NCBI RefSeq assembly: GCF_016907015.1
Contig: NZ_JAFBBE010000005.1
Coordinates: 62,001-126,000 of the forward strand
Length of the DNA: 64,000 bases
Direction of reading: 5' to 3'
From: Oceanisphaera litoralis
GTDB lineage: Bacteria > Pseudomonadota > Gammaproteobacteria > Enterobacterales > Aeromonadaceae
A program made the translations under genes and the position numbers. Shown in pieces: positions 44,095 to 53,158 of the stretch. Every line of letters begins with the position of its first letter. Position 1 is the first letter of the stretch. Below the pieces are notes generated by a model. That model ran no database searches. It saw only the letters and a list, made by a program, of their open reading frames with translations, and was not told the origin of the DNA.

Positions 44095-45456
44095 ATGCCA
44101 AAGCCACCGAAGAGTCCGTTGCAACAGCTGGATGCGGCCCATCACCTGCATCCCTTCACCGACAGCCGGGCGCTGCATCACAAAGGCGCCCGGGTCATAG
44201 AACGGGGCGAGGGCGTTTATCTGTGGGACGCCGATGGTAACCGTATTCTCGATGCCATGGCCGGGCTCTGGTGCGTCAACCTGGGCTATGGCCGGGAAGA
44301 GCTGGTACAGGCCGCCGAACAACAGCTGCGCCGATTGCCCTATTACAATCTGTTCTTTCAGACCACCCACCCCAGGGCGACCGAGCTGGCGGCGACCCTG
44401 GCGGGGTTGCTACCCGGTGATATGGAGCATGTCTTTTTTACCGGCTCCGGCTCCGAATGCAACGACACCGTTATCCGCATGGTGCGTCACTACTGGGCCG
44501 GGCAGGGCCAGCCCGAACGCAACACCATCATCAGCCGCCATAACGCCTATCACGGCTCTACCCTGGCCGGCGCCTCGCTCGGCGGCATGCAGCCCATGCA
44601 TGCCCAGGGCGGCTTGCCGCTGCCCGGCATAGTGCATATCGACCAGCCTTATCATTTCGGCGAAGGCGGGGGCCAGAGCCCGCACCCGTTTGGTCTGGAG
44701 CGGGCCCGCCAGCTCGAGCAGAAAATCCTGGAGCTGGGGCCGGACAGGGTGGCGGCCTTTATCGGCGAGCCCATTCAGGGCGCCGGTGGCGTCATTATTC
44801 CGCCCGACTCTTACTGGCCCGAAATTCAGCGCATCTGCAAACGCTACGACATTCTGCTGGTAATGGACGAGGTGATCTGCGGTTTCGGTCGCACCGGTCA
44901 CTGGTTTGCCAGCGAATATTACGGCCTGCAGCCGGATCTGCTGTGCATGGCCAAGGGTATCAGCTCCGGCTATATCCCGCTGGGGGCGGTGGCGGTGGGC
45001 GAGCGGGTGGCCGCCGGCCTGATCGCGGGCGGCGAATTCTTTCATGGTTTCACCTATTCCGGCCATCCGGTGGCCTGTGCGGTGGCGCTGGCCAATATCG
45101 AGGTGATGCAAAAGGAACGGCTGGTGGAACGGGTGCATGACGACATAGGCCCTTATCTGCAACGGGCATGGGCCAGTCTCGGCAACCACCCCTTGGTGGG
45201 GGAAACCCGGGGCCTGGGGCTGCTGGCGGCGCTGGAGCTGGTGGCCGATAAAGGCGACAACCGGCGCTTTGCCGAGGAGGCGGGGGCTGGCGTCACCTGT
45301 CGTGAACACTGTTTCGATCTCGGCCTGGTGATGCGGGCGGTGGGCGACACCATGATTATTTCGCCGCCGCTGGTGATCGGCAGAGCCGAGGTCGACGAGT
45401 TGATAACCAAGGCGCGCCAGGCGCTGGATCTGACGTACCGGACACTGATGAACTGA
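44095..45456 (+). CDS. spuC: class III aminotransferase, putrescine:pyruvate type (SpuC-like)
   Basis: PLP-dependent omega-aminotransferase of 453 residues. Motifs: GLWCVNLGYGREELVQAA, FFTGSGSECNDTVIRM, the PLP Asp in LLVMDEVICGFGRTG and the Schiff-base Lys in CMAKGISSGYIPLGAV. SpuC in Pseudomonas transfers an amino group from putrescine to pyruvate, giving 4-aminobutanal and alanine. The gene is between puuA2 and potF, supporting polyamine use. Related enzymes act on beta-alanine or taurine, so the donor is inferred from context. Confidence 0.9.
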   Translation: MPKPPKSPLQQLDAAHHLHPFTDSRALHHKGARVIERGEGVYLWDADGNRILDAMAGLWCVNLGYGREELVQAAEQQLRRLPYYNLFFQTTHPRATELAATLAGLLPGDMEHVFFTGSGSECNDTVIRMVRHYWAGQGQPERNTIISRHNAYHGSTLAGASLGGMQPMHAQGGLPLPGIVHIDQPYHFGEGGGQSPHPFGLERARQLEQKILELGPDRVAAFIGEPIQGAGGVIIPPDSYWPEIQRICKRYDILLVMDEVICGFGRTGHWFASEYYGLQPDLLCMAKGISSGYIPLGAVAVGERVAAGLIAGGEFFHGFTYSGHPVACAVALANIEVMQKERLVERVHDDIGPYLQRAWASLGNHPLVGETRGLGLLAALELVADKGDNRRFAEEAGAGVTCREHCFDLGLVMRAVGDTMIISPPLVIGRAEVDELITKARQALDLTYRTLMN

Positions 45457-45489
45457 CAAGGGTGACCTGACAAGGACGGAGAAACGCAG

Positions 45490-46596
45490 ATGGTAAAGAC
45501 AACCGCTTTTCGTGTGAGCATGGTGGCCGCCGGCCTGGGACTGGCCCTGAGTGCCCGGGCTGCAGAGCCCCCCCAACTGAACTTTTACAACTGGTCCGAC
45601 TATATAGCCGAAGATACCCTGGCCGGTTTTACCAGAGAGACCGGCATCGAGGTCACCTACGATGTGTTCGACTCCAACGAGGTGCTGGAAGCCAAGCTGC
45701 TGGCGGGCAATACCGGCTTCGACCTGGTGGTGCCCACCAGCGATTTCATGGCCCGCCAGATCCAGGCCGGCGCCTTCATGCCGCTGGATAAGGCGAAACT
45801 CGGCAATTATGGCAACCTGGACCCGAAGATCATGGCGGTGCTGGCGGACAAGGATCCGGGCAACACCTATGGCGTTCCCTATCTGTGGGGCACCACCGGC
45901 ATCGGTTATAACGTCGACAAGGTCAGGGAAGTCCTGGGCGAGGATGCGCCGCTGGACTCCTGGGATCTGGTGATGAAGCCGGAAAACCTGGCAAAGCTCG
46001 GCCAGTGCGGCGTGGCCTTTCTCGATGCGCCCACCGAAATCTTTGCCGCCGCGCTCAATTATCGGGGGCTGGATCCCAACAGCACCAGGGCCGCCGATTA
46101 CCAGGGGCCGGCCACCGAGCTGATGATGAGCCTGCGGCCCCATATCACCTATTTCCACTCGTCCAAGTACATCAACGATCTGGCCAACGGCGACATCTGT
46201 GTGGCGGTGGGCTGGTCCGGCGACATACTGCAGGCGCGGGATCGGGCCGCCGAAGCCGAACAGGGGGTCAAAATTGCCTACCGGATCCCGAAAGAAGGCG
46301 CCCTGATGTGGGTCGACATGCTGACCATCCCGAAGGATGCCCGGCATCCGGATAACGCACACCGGCTTATCGACTATCTGCTGCGACCCGAGGTGATAGC
46401 CGGCGTCTCCAATTACGTGGCCTATGCCAACGCCAATACCCCCGCCAGGGCCCTGGTAGATGAAGACATTCGCAACGATCCCGGCATTTATCCCAGCGAG
46501 GAAGCGGCGGAAAAACTCTATACCGCCAAGGTATTGCCGCAGAAGGTCAACCGGGTGATCACCCGCGCCTGGACCCGGGTCAAGACCGGCAAATGA
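45490..46596 (+). CDS. potF: putrescine/polyamine ABC transporter substrate-binding protein
   Basis: Periplasmic receptor of 368 residues with a signal peptide (residues 1-25). The mature N-terminus LNFYNWSDYIAEDTLAGFTRETGIEV is the PotF/SpuD signature. It is followed by permease and ATPase genes potG, potH and potI in the same direction. Putrescine is the likely ligand; spermidine-preferring SpuE-type proteins look alike. A short hairpin separates it from potG. Confidence 0.94.
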   Translation: MVKTTAFRVSMVAAGLGLALSARAAEPPQLNFYNWSDYIAEDTLAGFTRETGIEVTYDVFDSNEVLEAKLLAGNTGFDLVVPTSDFMARQIQAGAFMPLDKAKLGNYGNLDPKIMAVLADKDPGNTYGVPYLWGTTGIGYNVDKVREVLGEDAPLDSWDLVMKPENLAKLGQCGVAFLDAPTEIFAAALNYRGLDPNSTRAADYQGPATELMMSLRPHITYFHSSKYINDLANGDICVAVGWSGDILQARDRAAEAEQGVKIAYRIPKEGALMWVDMLTIPKDARHPDNAHRLIDYLLRPEVIAGVSNYVAYANANTPARALVDEDIRNDPGIYPSEEAAEKLYTAKVLPQKVNRVITRAWTRVKTGK

Positions 46597-46600
46597 GACG

Positions 46601-46618
46601 AGGGGCCACTGGCCCCTT
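46601..46618 (+). other. short intercistronic hairpin between potF and potG
   Basis: AGGGGCC-AC-TGGCCCCT-type palindrome right after the potF stop. Such structures often protect the upstream receptor message and raise its level relative to the permease genes; here this is inferred. Confidence 0.45.
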
Positions 46619-46640
46619 CTGGTGAATACAAGGAGGTAAC

Positions 46641-47762
46641 ATGCCGGAAAACGAGATCCAGCCCCCAGGCGATGTCGCTCCTTTCCTGGAAATACGGGGG
46701 CTCACCAAGCTGTACGACGGTCAGCCGGCGGTGGATGACGTCAGCCTGGGGGTGATGCGGGGGGAGATTTTCGCCCTGCTCGGTGCCTCCGGTTGCGGCA
46801 AGTCGACTCTGCTGCGGATGCTGGCCGGGTTCGAACCGCCGAGCCGGGGCCAGATACTGCTCGACGGCGTCGATATCGCCGAGGTGGCGCCCTTCGAGCG
46901 GCCCATCAACATGATGTTTCAGTCTTATGCGCTGTTTCCGCACATGACGGTGGAGGCCAATATCGCCTTCGGCCCCAAGCAGGACCGGCTGTCGCGCGCG
47001 GAAGTGGCCGAGCGGGTAGCGCAGATGCTGAAGCTGGTACACATGGAAACCTTCGCCAACCGCAAACCGCATCAGTTGTCCGGTGGTCAGCAACAACGGG
47101 TCGCCCTGGCCCGCAGTCTGGCCAAGCGACCCAAACTGCTGCTGCTGGACGAGCCCATGGGCGCCCTGGACAAGAAGCTGCGCGAAGAGATGCAGCTGGA
47201 ACTGGTCAACATCATAGAGCAGGTGGGCGTGACCTGCGTCATGGTGACCCACGATCAGCAAGAGGCCATGACCATGGCCGGGCGCATTGCCATCATGAAC
47301 AGGGGGCGGCTGGTGCAGGTGGGCGAGCCGCTCGATGTGTATGAATATCCCAACTGCCGTTACAGCGCCGAGTTTATCGGCTCGGTCAATGTGTTCGAGG
47401 GGCAGCTTGAGGCCAACGAGGCAGACAGCGCCCTGATCCGCTGCCCCGAACTGGAGCGGCCCCTGCGCATCGATCACGGTGTGTCCATCGGCGCAGGCCT
47501 GCCCATCATGATAGCGGTACGGCCCGAGAAGATGTTTCTCTGCGCCGAGGTCCCCACGGCAGACAGCAACTGGCTCAGTGGCATCGTCGACGACATTGCC
47601 TATCTGGGCAGTTTGTCGATTTATCATGTGCGGCTGGCCTCGGGCAAACGCATTCTGGCGACCCTGCCCAACATGGACCGGCACCGGCGGGGCAATCCGA
47701 CCTGGGGTGATAGGGTACATTTGCGCTGGGAAGCGGACAGCTGCGCCGTGTTACTGACCTAG
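46641..47762 (+). CDS. potG: polyamine ABC transporter ATP-binding protein
   Basis: 373-residue ATPase with Walker [10 protein letters not shown] at 48-56, Q-loop [12 protein letters not shown], signature LSGGQQQR, Walker [13 protein letters not shown] and switch His in MVTHDQQEA. The C-terminal TOBE domain (after about 285) is intact. AAGGAGG precedes the ATG. It is part of potFGHI. Confidence 0.96.
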   Translation: MPENEIQPPGDVAPFLEIRGLTKLYDGQPAVDDVSLGVMRGEIFALLGASGCGKSTLLRMLAGFEPPSRGQILLDGVDIAEVAPFERPINMMFQSYALFPHMTVEANIAFGPKQDRLSRAEVAERVAQMLKLVHMETFANRKPHQLSGGQQQRVALARSLAKRPKLLLLDEPMGALDKKLREEMQLELVNIIEQVGVTCVMVTHDQQEAMTMAGRIAIMNRGRLVQVGEPLDVYEYPNCRYSAEFIGSVNVFEGQLEANEADSALIRCPELERPLRIDHGVSIGAGLPIMIAVRPEKMFLCAEVPTADSNWLSGIVDDIAYLGSLSIYHVRLASGKRILATLPNMDRHRRGNPTWGDRVHLRWEADSCAVLLT

Positions 47763-47772
47763 GGAGATGCCG

Positions 47773-48660
47773 ATGGATACCCGCTACCGTCTTGGCCGCA
47801 GCTTGGTCATTGCCCTGCCTTACGGCTGGCTGCTGCTGTTTTTTCTGATCCCCTTCCTGATTGTGTTCAAGATCAGCCTGTCCGAGGCGGCGCTGGCCAT
47901 ACCGCCCTACAGCGAGATACTGAGCTTCGCCGACGAACAGCTGCAACTGGTGCTCAACCTGGGCAACTATCTGTTTCTGCTGAGCGACAGCCTCTATGTT
48001 CGGTCTTATCTGCAGTCGCTGCAGGTGGCCGGCATCTCGACCCTGCTCTGCCTGTTGATCGGCTACCCCATGGCCTGGGCCATGGTGCATTCCCGGCCCT
48101 CGACCCGTAACGTCTTGCTGATGCTGGTGATACTGCCGTCCTGGACCTCTTTCCTGATCCGGGTCTACGCCTGGATGGGCATTCTCGGCAATAACGGTTT
48201 TCTCAACCATTTTTTGCTGGCCATCGGGGTTATCGAGACCCCGCTGCAGATCCTCAACACCAACGCCGCCGTCTACATCGGCATCGTCTATGCGTATCTG
48301 CCCTTCATGATACTGCCGCTCTATACCGCCCTGATGCGGCTCGACTATTCGCTGGTGGAGGCGGCGGCCGATCTGGGGGCCCGGCCCTGGAAAAGCCTGC
48401 TGACGGTGATAGTGCCGCTGACCAGGGGCGGCATTATCGCCGGCGCCATGCTGGTGTTCATTCCGGCGGTGGGGGAGTTCGTGATCCCCGAACTGCTGGG
48501 CGGCCCCGACACCCTGCTGATCGGGCGGGTACTGTGGCAGGAGTTCTTCAACAACCGGGACTGGCCGATAGCGGCGGCGGTGGCCAGCGTCATGCTGCTG
48601 CTGTTGATGGTGCCCATCATGTGGTTCCACCGCATTCAGCGCAAAGAAATGGAGGGCTGA
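47773..48660 (+). CDS. potH: polyamine ABC transporter permease
   Basis: Inner-membrane permease of 295 residues with about six helices and the EAA loop EAAADLGARPWKSLLTVIVPLTRGG that contacts PotG. The ATG at 47773 was chosen because AGGGAG lies six bases before it; an ATG at 47767 directly abuts that site. It is followed by potI after three bases. Confidence 0.95.
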   Translation: MDTRYRLGRSLVIALPYGWLLLFFLIPFLIVFKISLSEAALAIPPYSEILSFADEQLQLVLNLGNYLFLLSDSLYVRSYLQSLQVAGISTLLCLLIGYPMAWAMVHSRPSTRNVLLMLVILPSWTSFLIRVYAWMGILGNNGFLNHFLLAIGVIETPLQILNTNAAVYIGIVYAYLPFMILPLYTALMRLDYSLVEAAADLGARPWKSLLTVIVPLTRGGIIAGAMLVFIPAVGEFVIPELLGGPDTLLIGRVLWQEFFNNRDWPIAAAVASVMLLLLMVPIMWFHRIQRKEMEG

Positions 48661-48663
48661 GCC

Positions 48664-49515
48664 ATGAACCGGATTCCCGCCAGCCGCTCGCGGCTGCGAA
48701 CGACAGTCCTGCTGCTGGGCTTCGGCTTTCTGTACCTGCCCATGCTGTTACTGATCATCTACTCCTTCAACAGCTCGCGGCTGGTCACGGTGTGGGCCGG
48801 CTGGTCCACCCGCTGGTATGGCGAGCTGTGGCAGGATCAGATGATGATGCAGGCGGTGGGCCTGAGCCTGACCATCGCCTTCTTCGCCGCCAGCACCGCC
48901 GTGGTGCTGGGCACGGTGGCGGGCTTTGTGCTGACCCGCATGGGGCGCTTTCGGGGCGAAAGCGGTTTCGCCTTCCTGATCACGGCGCCGCTGGTGATGC
49001 CGGAGGTGATCACCGGCCTGTCCCTGCTGCTGCTGTTTGTGGCCATGGGCGACTGGCTGGGCTGGCCGCAACAGCGCGGCATGGGCACCATCTGGATTGC
49101 CCATGTAACCTTTTGTACCGCCTATGTGGCGGTGGTGGTCAGCTCCCGGCTGCGCGAGCTGGACCGCTCGGTGGAAGAGGCGGCAATGGATCTGGGCGCC
49201 CGACCGCTCAAGGTGTTCTTCGTGATCACACTGCCGATTATCGCGCCCGCCATTGTGGCCGGCTGGCTGCTGGCCTTTACCCTGTCGCTCGACGATCTGG
49301 TGATCGCCAGCTTCGTGTCCGGACCCAATGCCACCACCTTGCCCATGGTGGTGTTTTCCAGCGTGCGGCTGGGGGTCAGTCCCAAGATCAATGCCCTGGC
49401 GACGGTGATTATTCTCATCGTGTCGCTGGTAACCTTTATCGGCTGGTGGCTGATGGCGCGCGCCGAACGACGACGCGCCCGGGAAGCGGCGGCGGGTCGC
49501 GGCTCCGGCACCTGA
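48664..49515 (+). CDS. potI: polyamine ABC transporter permease
   Basis: 283-residue second permease with about six helices and the EAA loop EAAMDLGARPLKVFFVITLPIIAPA. The N-terminal LGFGFLYLPMLLLIIYSFNSSRL is typical of PotI. It ends with a basic, soluble tail and is followed by puuR after ten bases. Confidence 0.95.
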   Translation: MNRIPASRSRLRTTVLLLGFGFLYLPMLLLIIYSFNSSRLVTVWAGWSTRWYGELWQDQMMMQAVGLSLTIAFFAASTAVVLGTVAGFVLTRMGRFRGESGFAFLITAPLVMPEVITGLSLLLLFVAMGDWLGWPQQRGMGTIWIAHVTFCTAYVAVVVSSRLRELDRSVEEAAMDLGARPLKVFFVITLPIIAPAIVAGWLLAFTLSLDDLVIASFVSGPNATTLPMVVFSSVRLGVSPKINALATVIILIVSLVTFIGWWLMARAERRRAREAAAGRGSGT

Positions 49516-49525
49516 AGGAGATAAC

Positions 49526-50071
49526 ATGATGGAGCTTGCCGAACGACTGAAATGGCTGCGGGGCCGATATGGGCTGACCCAGCGTGAGCTGGCCCGCCGG
49601 GCCGGGGTGAACAACAGCCTGATCTCGCAAATCGAGCAGGCGGCGGTGAATCCGTCGGTGGCCACGCTCAAGCGGATACTGGACGGCTTTCCCATCACCA
49701 TGGGCGCCTTTTTCAGCCTGGAACAGGAGCCGGTTCGCCGGTGTTTTTTTCGACGGCAGGAGATGTTGCCCATGTCCAGCGGCGAGGTGCAGATGTGGCT
49801 GCTGGGCCCGTTGCACCGGGGCCACAAGCTGGCGCTGCAACGGGAACGGTATCCGCCCGGTGCCGATACCGGTCCCGAGATGCTGAGCAACGAGGCGGAG
49901 GAAGCCGGTCTGGTGCTGAGTGGCGAAATCGAGGTCACGGTGGGGGAACAGTGCTGCGTGCTGCGGGCCGGCGATGGTTATTATTTCGATACCCGCCAGC
50001 CCCATCGATTCCGCAATATCGGCAAGGATCCGTGCGAGCTGATCTCGGCGGCGACCCCGCCTACCTTCTAG
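49526..50071 (+). CDS. puuR: PuuR-type transcriptional regulator (HTH plus cupin)
   Basis: 181 residues: an XRE-type helix-turn-helix at about 5-60 (LKWLRGRYGLTQRELARRAGVNNSLISQIEQ) and a C-terminal cupin_2 domain from about 105 (GEIEVTVGEQCCVLRAGDGYYFDTRQPHRF). E. coli PuuR represses putrescine utilisation genes and is relieved by putrescine. Being last in the transporter operon, it would be self-regulated. AGGAG lies before the ATG. The likely operator region is 42436-42689. Confidence 0.93.
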   Translation: MMELAERLKWLRGRYGLTQRELARRAGVNNSLISQIEQAAVNPSVATLKRILDGFPITMGAFFSLEQEPVRRCFFRRQEMLPMSSGEVQMWLLGPLHRGHKLALQRERYPPGADTGPEMLSNEAEEAGLVLSGEIEVTVGEQCCVLRAGDGYYFDTRQPHRFRNIGKDPCELISAATPPTF

Positions 50072-50233
50072 GGCGTGAGCGCCGGTGCTTCCTCTCTCCC
50101 GTGGAGGATTGAATGTGAAAACGTAAACGCGCAAGATGAAGACAAGCGGTTGTTTAGCGGAGGCGTCTGCGGCGTCACTCCGGTACAGTGTCAATGACAA
50201 GATTGCACAAAAAGATTGCACAAAGAGGTGGTT

Positions 50234-51355
50234 ATGGACATCGGTGTACCACGGGAAATAAAGAACAATGAATATCGGGTCGGCATGACGCCGGGTGGCG
50301 TCAAGGAGCTGGTACGCGATGGCCACAAAGTGCTGGTGCAATGCGGCGCCGGCAGCGGCATCGGCCTGCTCGATGACGATTACGCCGCCGCCGGCGCCGA
50401 GCTGGTACCAGCGGCGAGCGACCTCTTTGCGCGGGCGGAGATGGTGGTCAAGGTCAAGGAGCCTCAGCCTGAGGAATACCAACGGCTGAGGCCCGGCCAG
50501 TTGCTGTTTACCTACCTGCATCTGGCGCCGGATCTGGCTCAGACACAGGGGTTGCTGACGTCCGGTTGTACCGCCATCGCCTACGAGACCGTCACCGATG
50601 CCCGGGGCGGTCTGCCGTTGCTGGCGCCCATGAGCGAGGTGGCCGGTCGCATGGCGGTACAGGCCGGCGCCCACTGTCTGGAAAAAGCCCAGGGCGGGCG
50701 AGGCGTGCTGCTGGGCGGCGTACCGGGCGTAGCCCCGGGCCGGGTACTGGTGCTGGGCGGCGGCGTGGTGGGCATCAATGCCGCCCGCATGGCGCTCGGC
50801 CTGGGCGCCGATGTGACCATACTCGACAAGTCGCTGACCCGCTTGAAAGAGCTGGACGGTCTTTATGGTCCGGGGTTGAAGACCCTGTATTCCACCACCG
50901 ACAATATCGAGTTTGAACTGACGCGCAGCGATCTGGTCATCGGCGCCGTGCTGATCCCGGGGGCCGCGGCGCCCAGGCTGGTGACCCGCGACATGCTCAA
51001 ACTGCTGCCCCAGGGTGCCGTGCTGGTGGATGTGGCCATCGATCAGGGCGGTTGTTTCGAGACCAGCCGTGCCACCACCCATCAGCAGCCGACCTTCGAA
51101 GTGGACGGCATAGTGCATTATTGTGTGGCCAATATGCCGGGGGCGGTGGCCCGCACCTCCACCTTTGCTCTGACCAACGCCACCTTGCCCTTCATTCAGG
51201 CGCTGGCCAGCCAGGGCTGGCAGCAGGCGCTGCAGCAGGATACACACCTGGCGAATGGCCTCAACGTGCATCGGGGCAACATCACCTGTCAGGCGGTGGC
51301 CGAAGCCCATGGGTTGGACCATACCCCGCTGGCACAGGCGCTGGCAACGGGCTGA
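50234..51355 (+). CDS. ald: alanine dehydrogenase
   Basis: NAD-dependent oxidative deamination of L-alanine to pyruvate and ammonium. It has 373 residues with the family N-terminus [34 protein letters not shown], the NAD loop [12 protein letters not shown] and [21 protein letters not shown] precedes the ATG at 50234; the ATG at 50216 is poorly placed. It follows puuR by 162 bases in the same direction, so it may be in the polyamine operon or separately transcribed. Confidence 0.96.
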   Translation: MDIGVPREIKNNEYRVGMTPGGVKELVRDGHKVLVQCGAGSGIGLLDDDYAAAGAELVPAASDLFARAEMVVKVKEPQPEEYQRLRPGQLLFTYLHLAPDLAQTQGLLTSGCTAIAYETVTDARGGLPLLAPMSEVAGRMAVQAGAHCLEKAQGGRGVLLGGVPGVAPGRVLVLGGGVVGINAARMALGLGADVTILDKSLTRLKELDGLYGPGLKTLYSTTDNIEFELTRSDLVIGAVLIPGAAAPRLVTRDMLKLLPQGAVLVDVAIDQGGCFETSRATTHQQPTFEVDGIVHYCVANMPGAVARTSTFALTNATLPFIQALASQGWQQALQQDTHLANGLNVHRGNITCQAVAEAHGLDHTPLAQALATG

Positions 51356-51400
51356 AAACGGCGTGAACAGGCCGGTTTTCTCATGCAGGGGGAGACGAAA

Positions 51401-51820
51401 ATGGCATTGAGCAAATTGAGCAAAGAACAGGAAGCGCGGGCCCGGGCGCGATTTATCAATGGCATGGACGAAGTGGGCGATACCGAGCTGCAGCAGGCGG
51501 CCCGTCAGGGCGAGCGCAAGCTGAACACATTCGGCGACAGGCCGCCGGGCTCGCTGGCCGAATGGTGGCAGGAACTGCAGCTGATGGTCAGCCTGCTCAA
51601 CGACTATCGCAAGGGCGACTACCGGGCCGTGCCCTGGAAGGTGCTCGCCGCCATCACCGGGGCCGTTATCTATTTTGTATCGCCGCTGGACGTGGTGCCG
51701 GATTTTCTGCCGCTGGCCGGTTATCTGGATGATGCGCTGGTGATCAAGCTGGCGCTGGATCTGGCTCGCGCCGATCTGGCCCAATACGCGCGGTGGAAAG
51801 CACAGCGGCCGCATGAATGA
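51401..51820 (+). CDS. YkvA-like DUF1232 protein
   Basis: 139 residues. The DUF1232 core VLAAITGAVIYFVSPLDVVPDFLPLAGYLDDALVIKLAL forms a membrane-associated helical hairpin. The N-terminal half is charged and helical. GGGGGAG precedes the ATG at 51401. Function unknown; the end overlaps the next gene by eight bases. Confidence 0.88.
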   Translation: MALSKLSKEQEARARARFINGMDEVGDTELQQAARQGERKLNTFGDRPPGSLAEWWQELQLMVSLLNDYRKGDYRAVPWKVLAAITGAVIYFVSPLDVVPDFLPLAGYLDDALVIKLALDLARADLAQYARWKAQRPHE

Positions 51821-53096
51821 ACCGGGTTTCCGTCTGCTGGCCGATCATGGCACCCTGATCCGGCTGGGGCTGGCCTTGTTGCTGGGTACCCTTATCGGCA
51901 TTCAGCGCGGCTGGCAAAGCCGGGACAGCCAGGCCGGCCAGCGGGTGGCCGGGATACGCACCCACGCGCTGGTCGGTCTGTTTGGCGGTCTGGTGGCGGT
52001 GCTTGGCAGTCATGTGGGGCAGTGGCTGACTGGCGTGGGCCTGCTGGGCATAGTGGCGCTGACGCTGGTGTCCTACCGGGCGCGCAGCCGGGAGCTGGCC
52101 GACTACAGCATCACCGGCAGCATAGGGCTGGCGCTCACCTTCTGCTTCGGCGCCCTGGCACTGCTCGATGATCCGGCCATCGCCGCCACCGCGGCGGTGA
52201 TCACCGCCTTTATTCTCGATAACAAGCGCGAAATCCACGGCCTGCTGCAAAAACTGCAGGAGCACGAGCTGGATGCGGGGCTCAAGCTGCTGCTGATTTC
52301 GGTGGTGATGCTGCCCTTGTTGCCCAACCGGGCCATGGGACCGGGCGGCGCCATCAATCCCTTTGAAATCTGGTGGATGGTGGTGCTGATCGCCTCCATT
52401 TCCTTTCTCGGCTATTTTGCCATCCGGCTGGGGGGTACCGAGAAGGGCATCCTCTTTACCAGTCTGTGTGCCGGCCTGACGTCGTCCACGGCCCTGACCC
52501 TGCATTATGCCCGGCTGTCACGCACCTCGCCGATGCTGGCCCCCCTGCTGGCCGCCGGCATCTTGCTGGCCTGTGGCACCATGTTTCCCCGTATTCTGGT
52601 CTATTGTGCGCTGATCAACCCGGCGTTGCTGGCCGAGCTGTGGTGGCCGGTGCTGGTGATGACCCTGTTGCTGTATGGCCCGGCGGCGGTGATCTGGTAT
52701 CGGCACCGGGTAGGGGAGGCGGTGGATCAGCCCAGCCTCGACATAAACCCGCTCGATTTGAAGGCGGCGTTTTTCTTCGGGGGGCTGATCCTGGTGATCA
52801 TGCTGCTCGGCGAATGGCTGAAGGCGCTGATGGGGAATGCCGGTATCCTGCTGCTGGCGCTGGCCTCGGGGGCGAGCGATGTGGATGCCATTACCCTGTC
52901 GCTGAGCCGGATGTCGCTCACGGGCATCGATCACGGCACCGCCGTGCTCGGCATCGTGCTGGCGGCCTCGGTGAATAATCTGGTGAAAACGGCGATGGCA
53001 CTGACGCTGGGAGACAGGGCGTTGGGGCGTCGCGTCGCGCTGGCCATGGCGGCGTCGCTGCTGGGCGGTTTACTGGTGGCCTGGGGAGCGAATTGA
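51813..53096 (+). CDS. MgtC/SapB-like DUF4010 membrane protein
   Basis: 427 residues with about 11-12 helices. The N-terminal MgtC-like domain has LLLGTLIGIQRGWQSR and VAGIRTHALVGLFGG, and the C-terminal DUF4010 domain has LASGASDVDAITLSLSRM. Possible roles are ion homeostasis or transport; no substrate is known. It overlaps the YkvA-like gene and is convergent with lysC. Confidence 0.88.
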   Translation: MNEPGFRLLADHGTLIRLGLALLLGTLIGIQRGWQSRDSQAGQRVAGIRTHALVGLFGGLVAVLGSHVGQWLTGVGLLGIVALTLVSYRARSRELADYSITGSIGLALTFCFGALALLDDPAIAATAAVITAFILDNKREIHGLLQKLQEHELDAGLKLLLISVVMLPLLPNRAMGPGGAINPFEIWWMVVLIASISFLGYFAIRLGGTEKGILFTSLCAGLTSSTALTLHYARLSRTSPMLAPLLAAGILLACGTMFPRILVYCALINPALLAELWWPVLVMTLLLYGPAAVIWYRHRVGEAVDQPSLDINPLDLKAAFFFGGLILVIMLLGEWLKALMGNAGILLLALASGASDVDAITLSLSRMSLTGIDHGTAVLGIVLAASVNNLVKTAMALTLGDRALGRRVALAMAASLLGGLLVAWGAN

Positions 53097-53122
53097 AAAG
53101 GCCCGGCAAGCCGGGCCCTGGG
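53097..53122. terminator. terminator between the DUF4010 gene and lysC
   Basis: GGCCCGGC-AA-GCCGGGCC preceded by AAAA on the plus strand, which gives a U-run for the lysC transcript on the minus strand. Confidence 0.75.
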
Positions 53123-53158
53123 GTCAACAGACCCGTGTGCAGGTGAAGCGCACGGCGC

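Noticed and set aside
44410-46362. Minus-strand open frame of about 650 codons opposite spuC and potF
   Set aside because: Antisense shadow of two clear genes, with unusual composition and no family.
49436-51814. Very long minus-strand open frame opposite potI, puuR, ald and the YkvA-like gene
   Set aside because: It is rich in His, Gln, Gly and Arg, has no domain, and lies antisense to four well-supported genes; typical mirror frame of GC-rich DNA.
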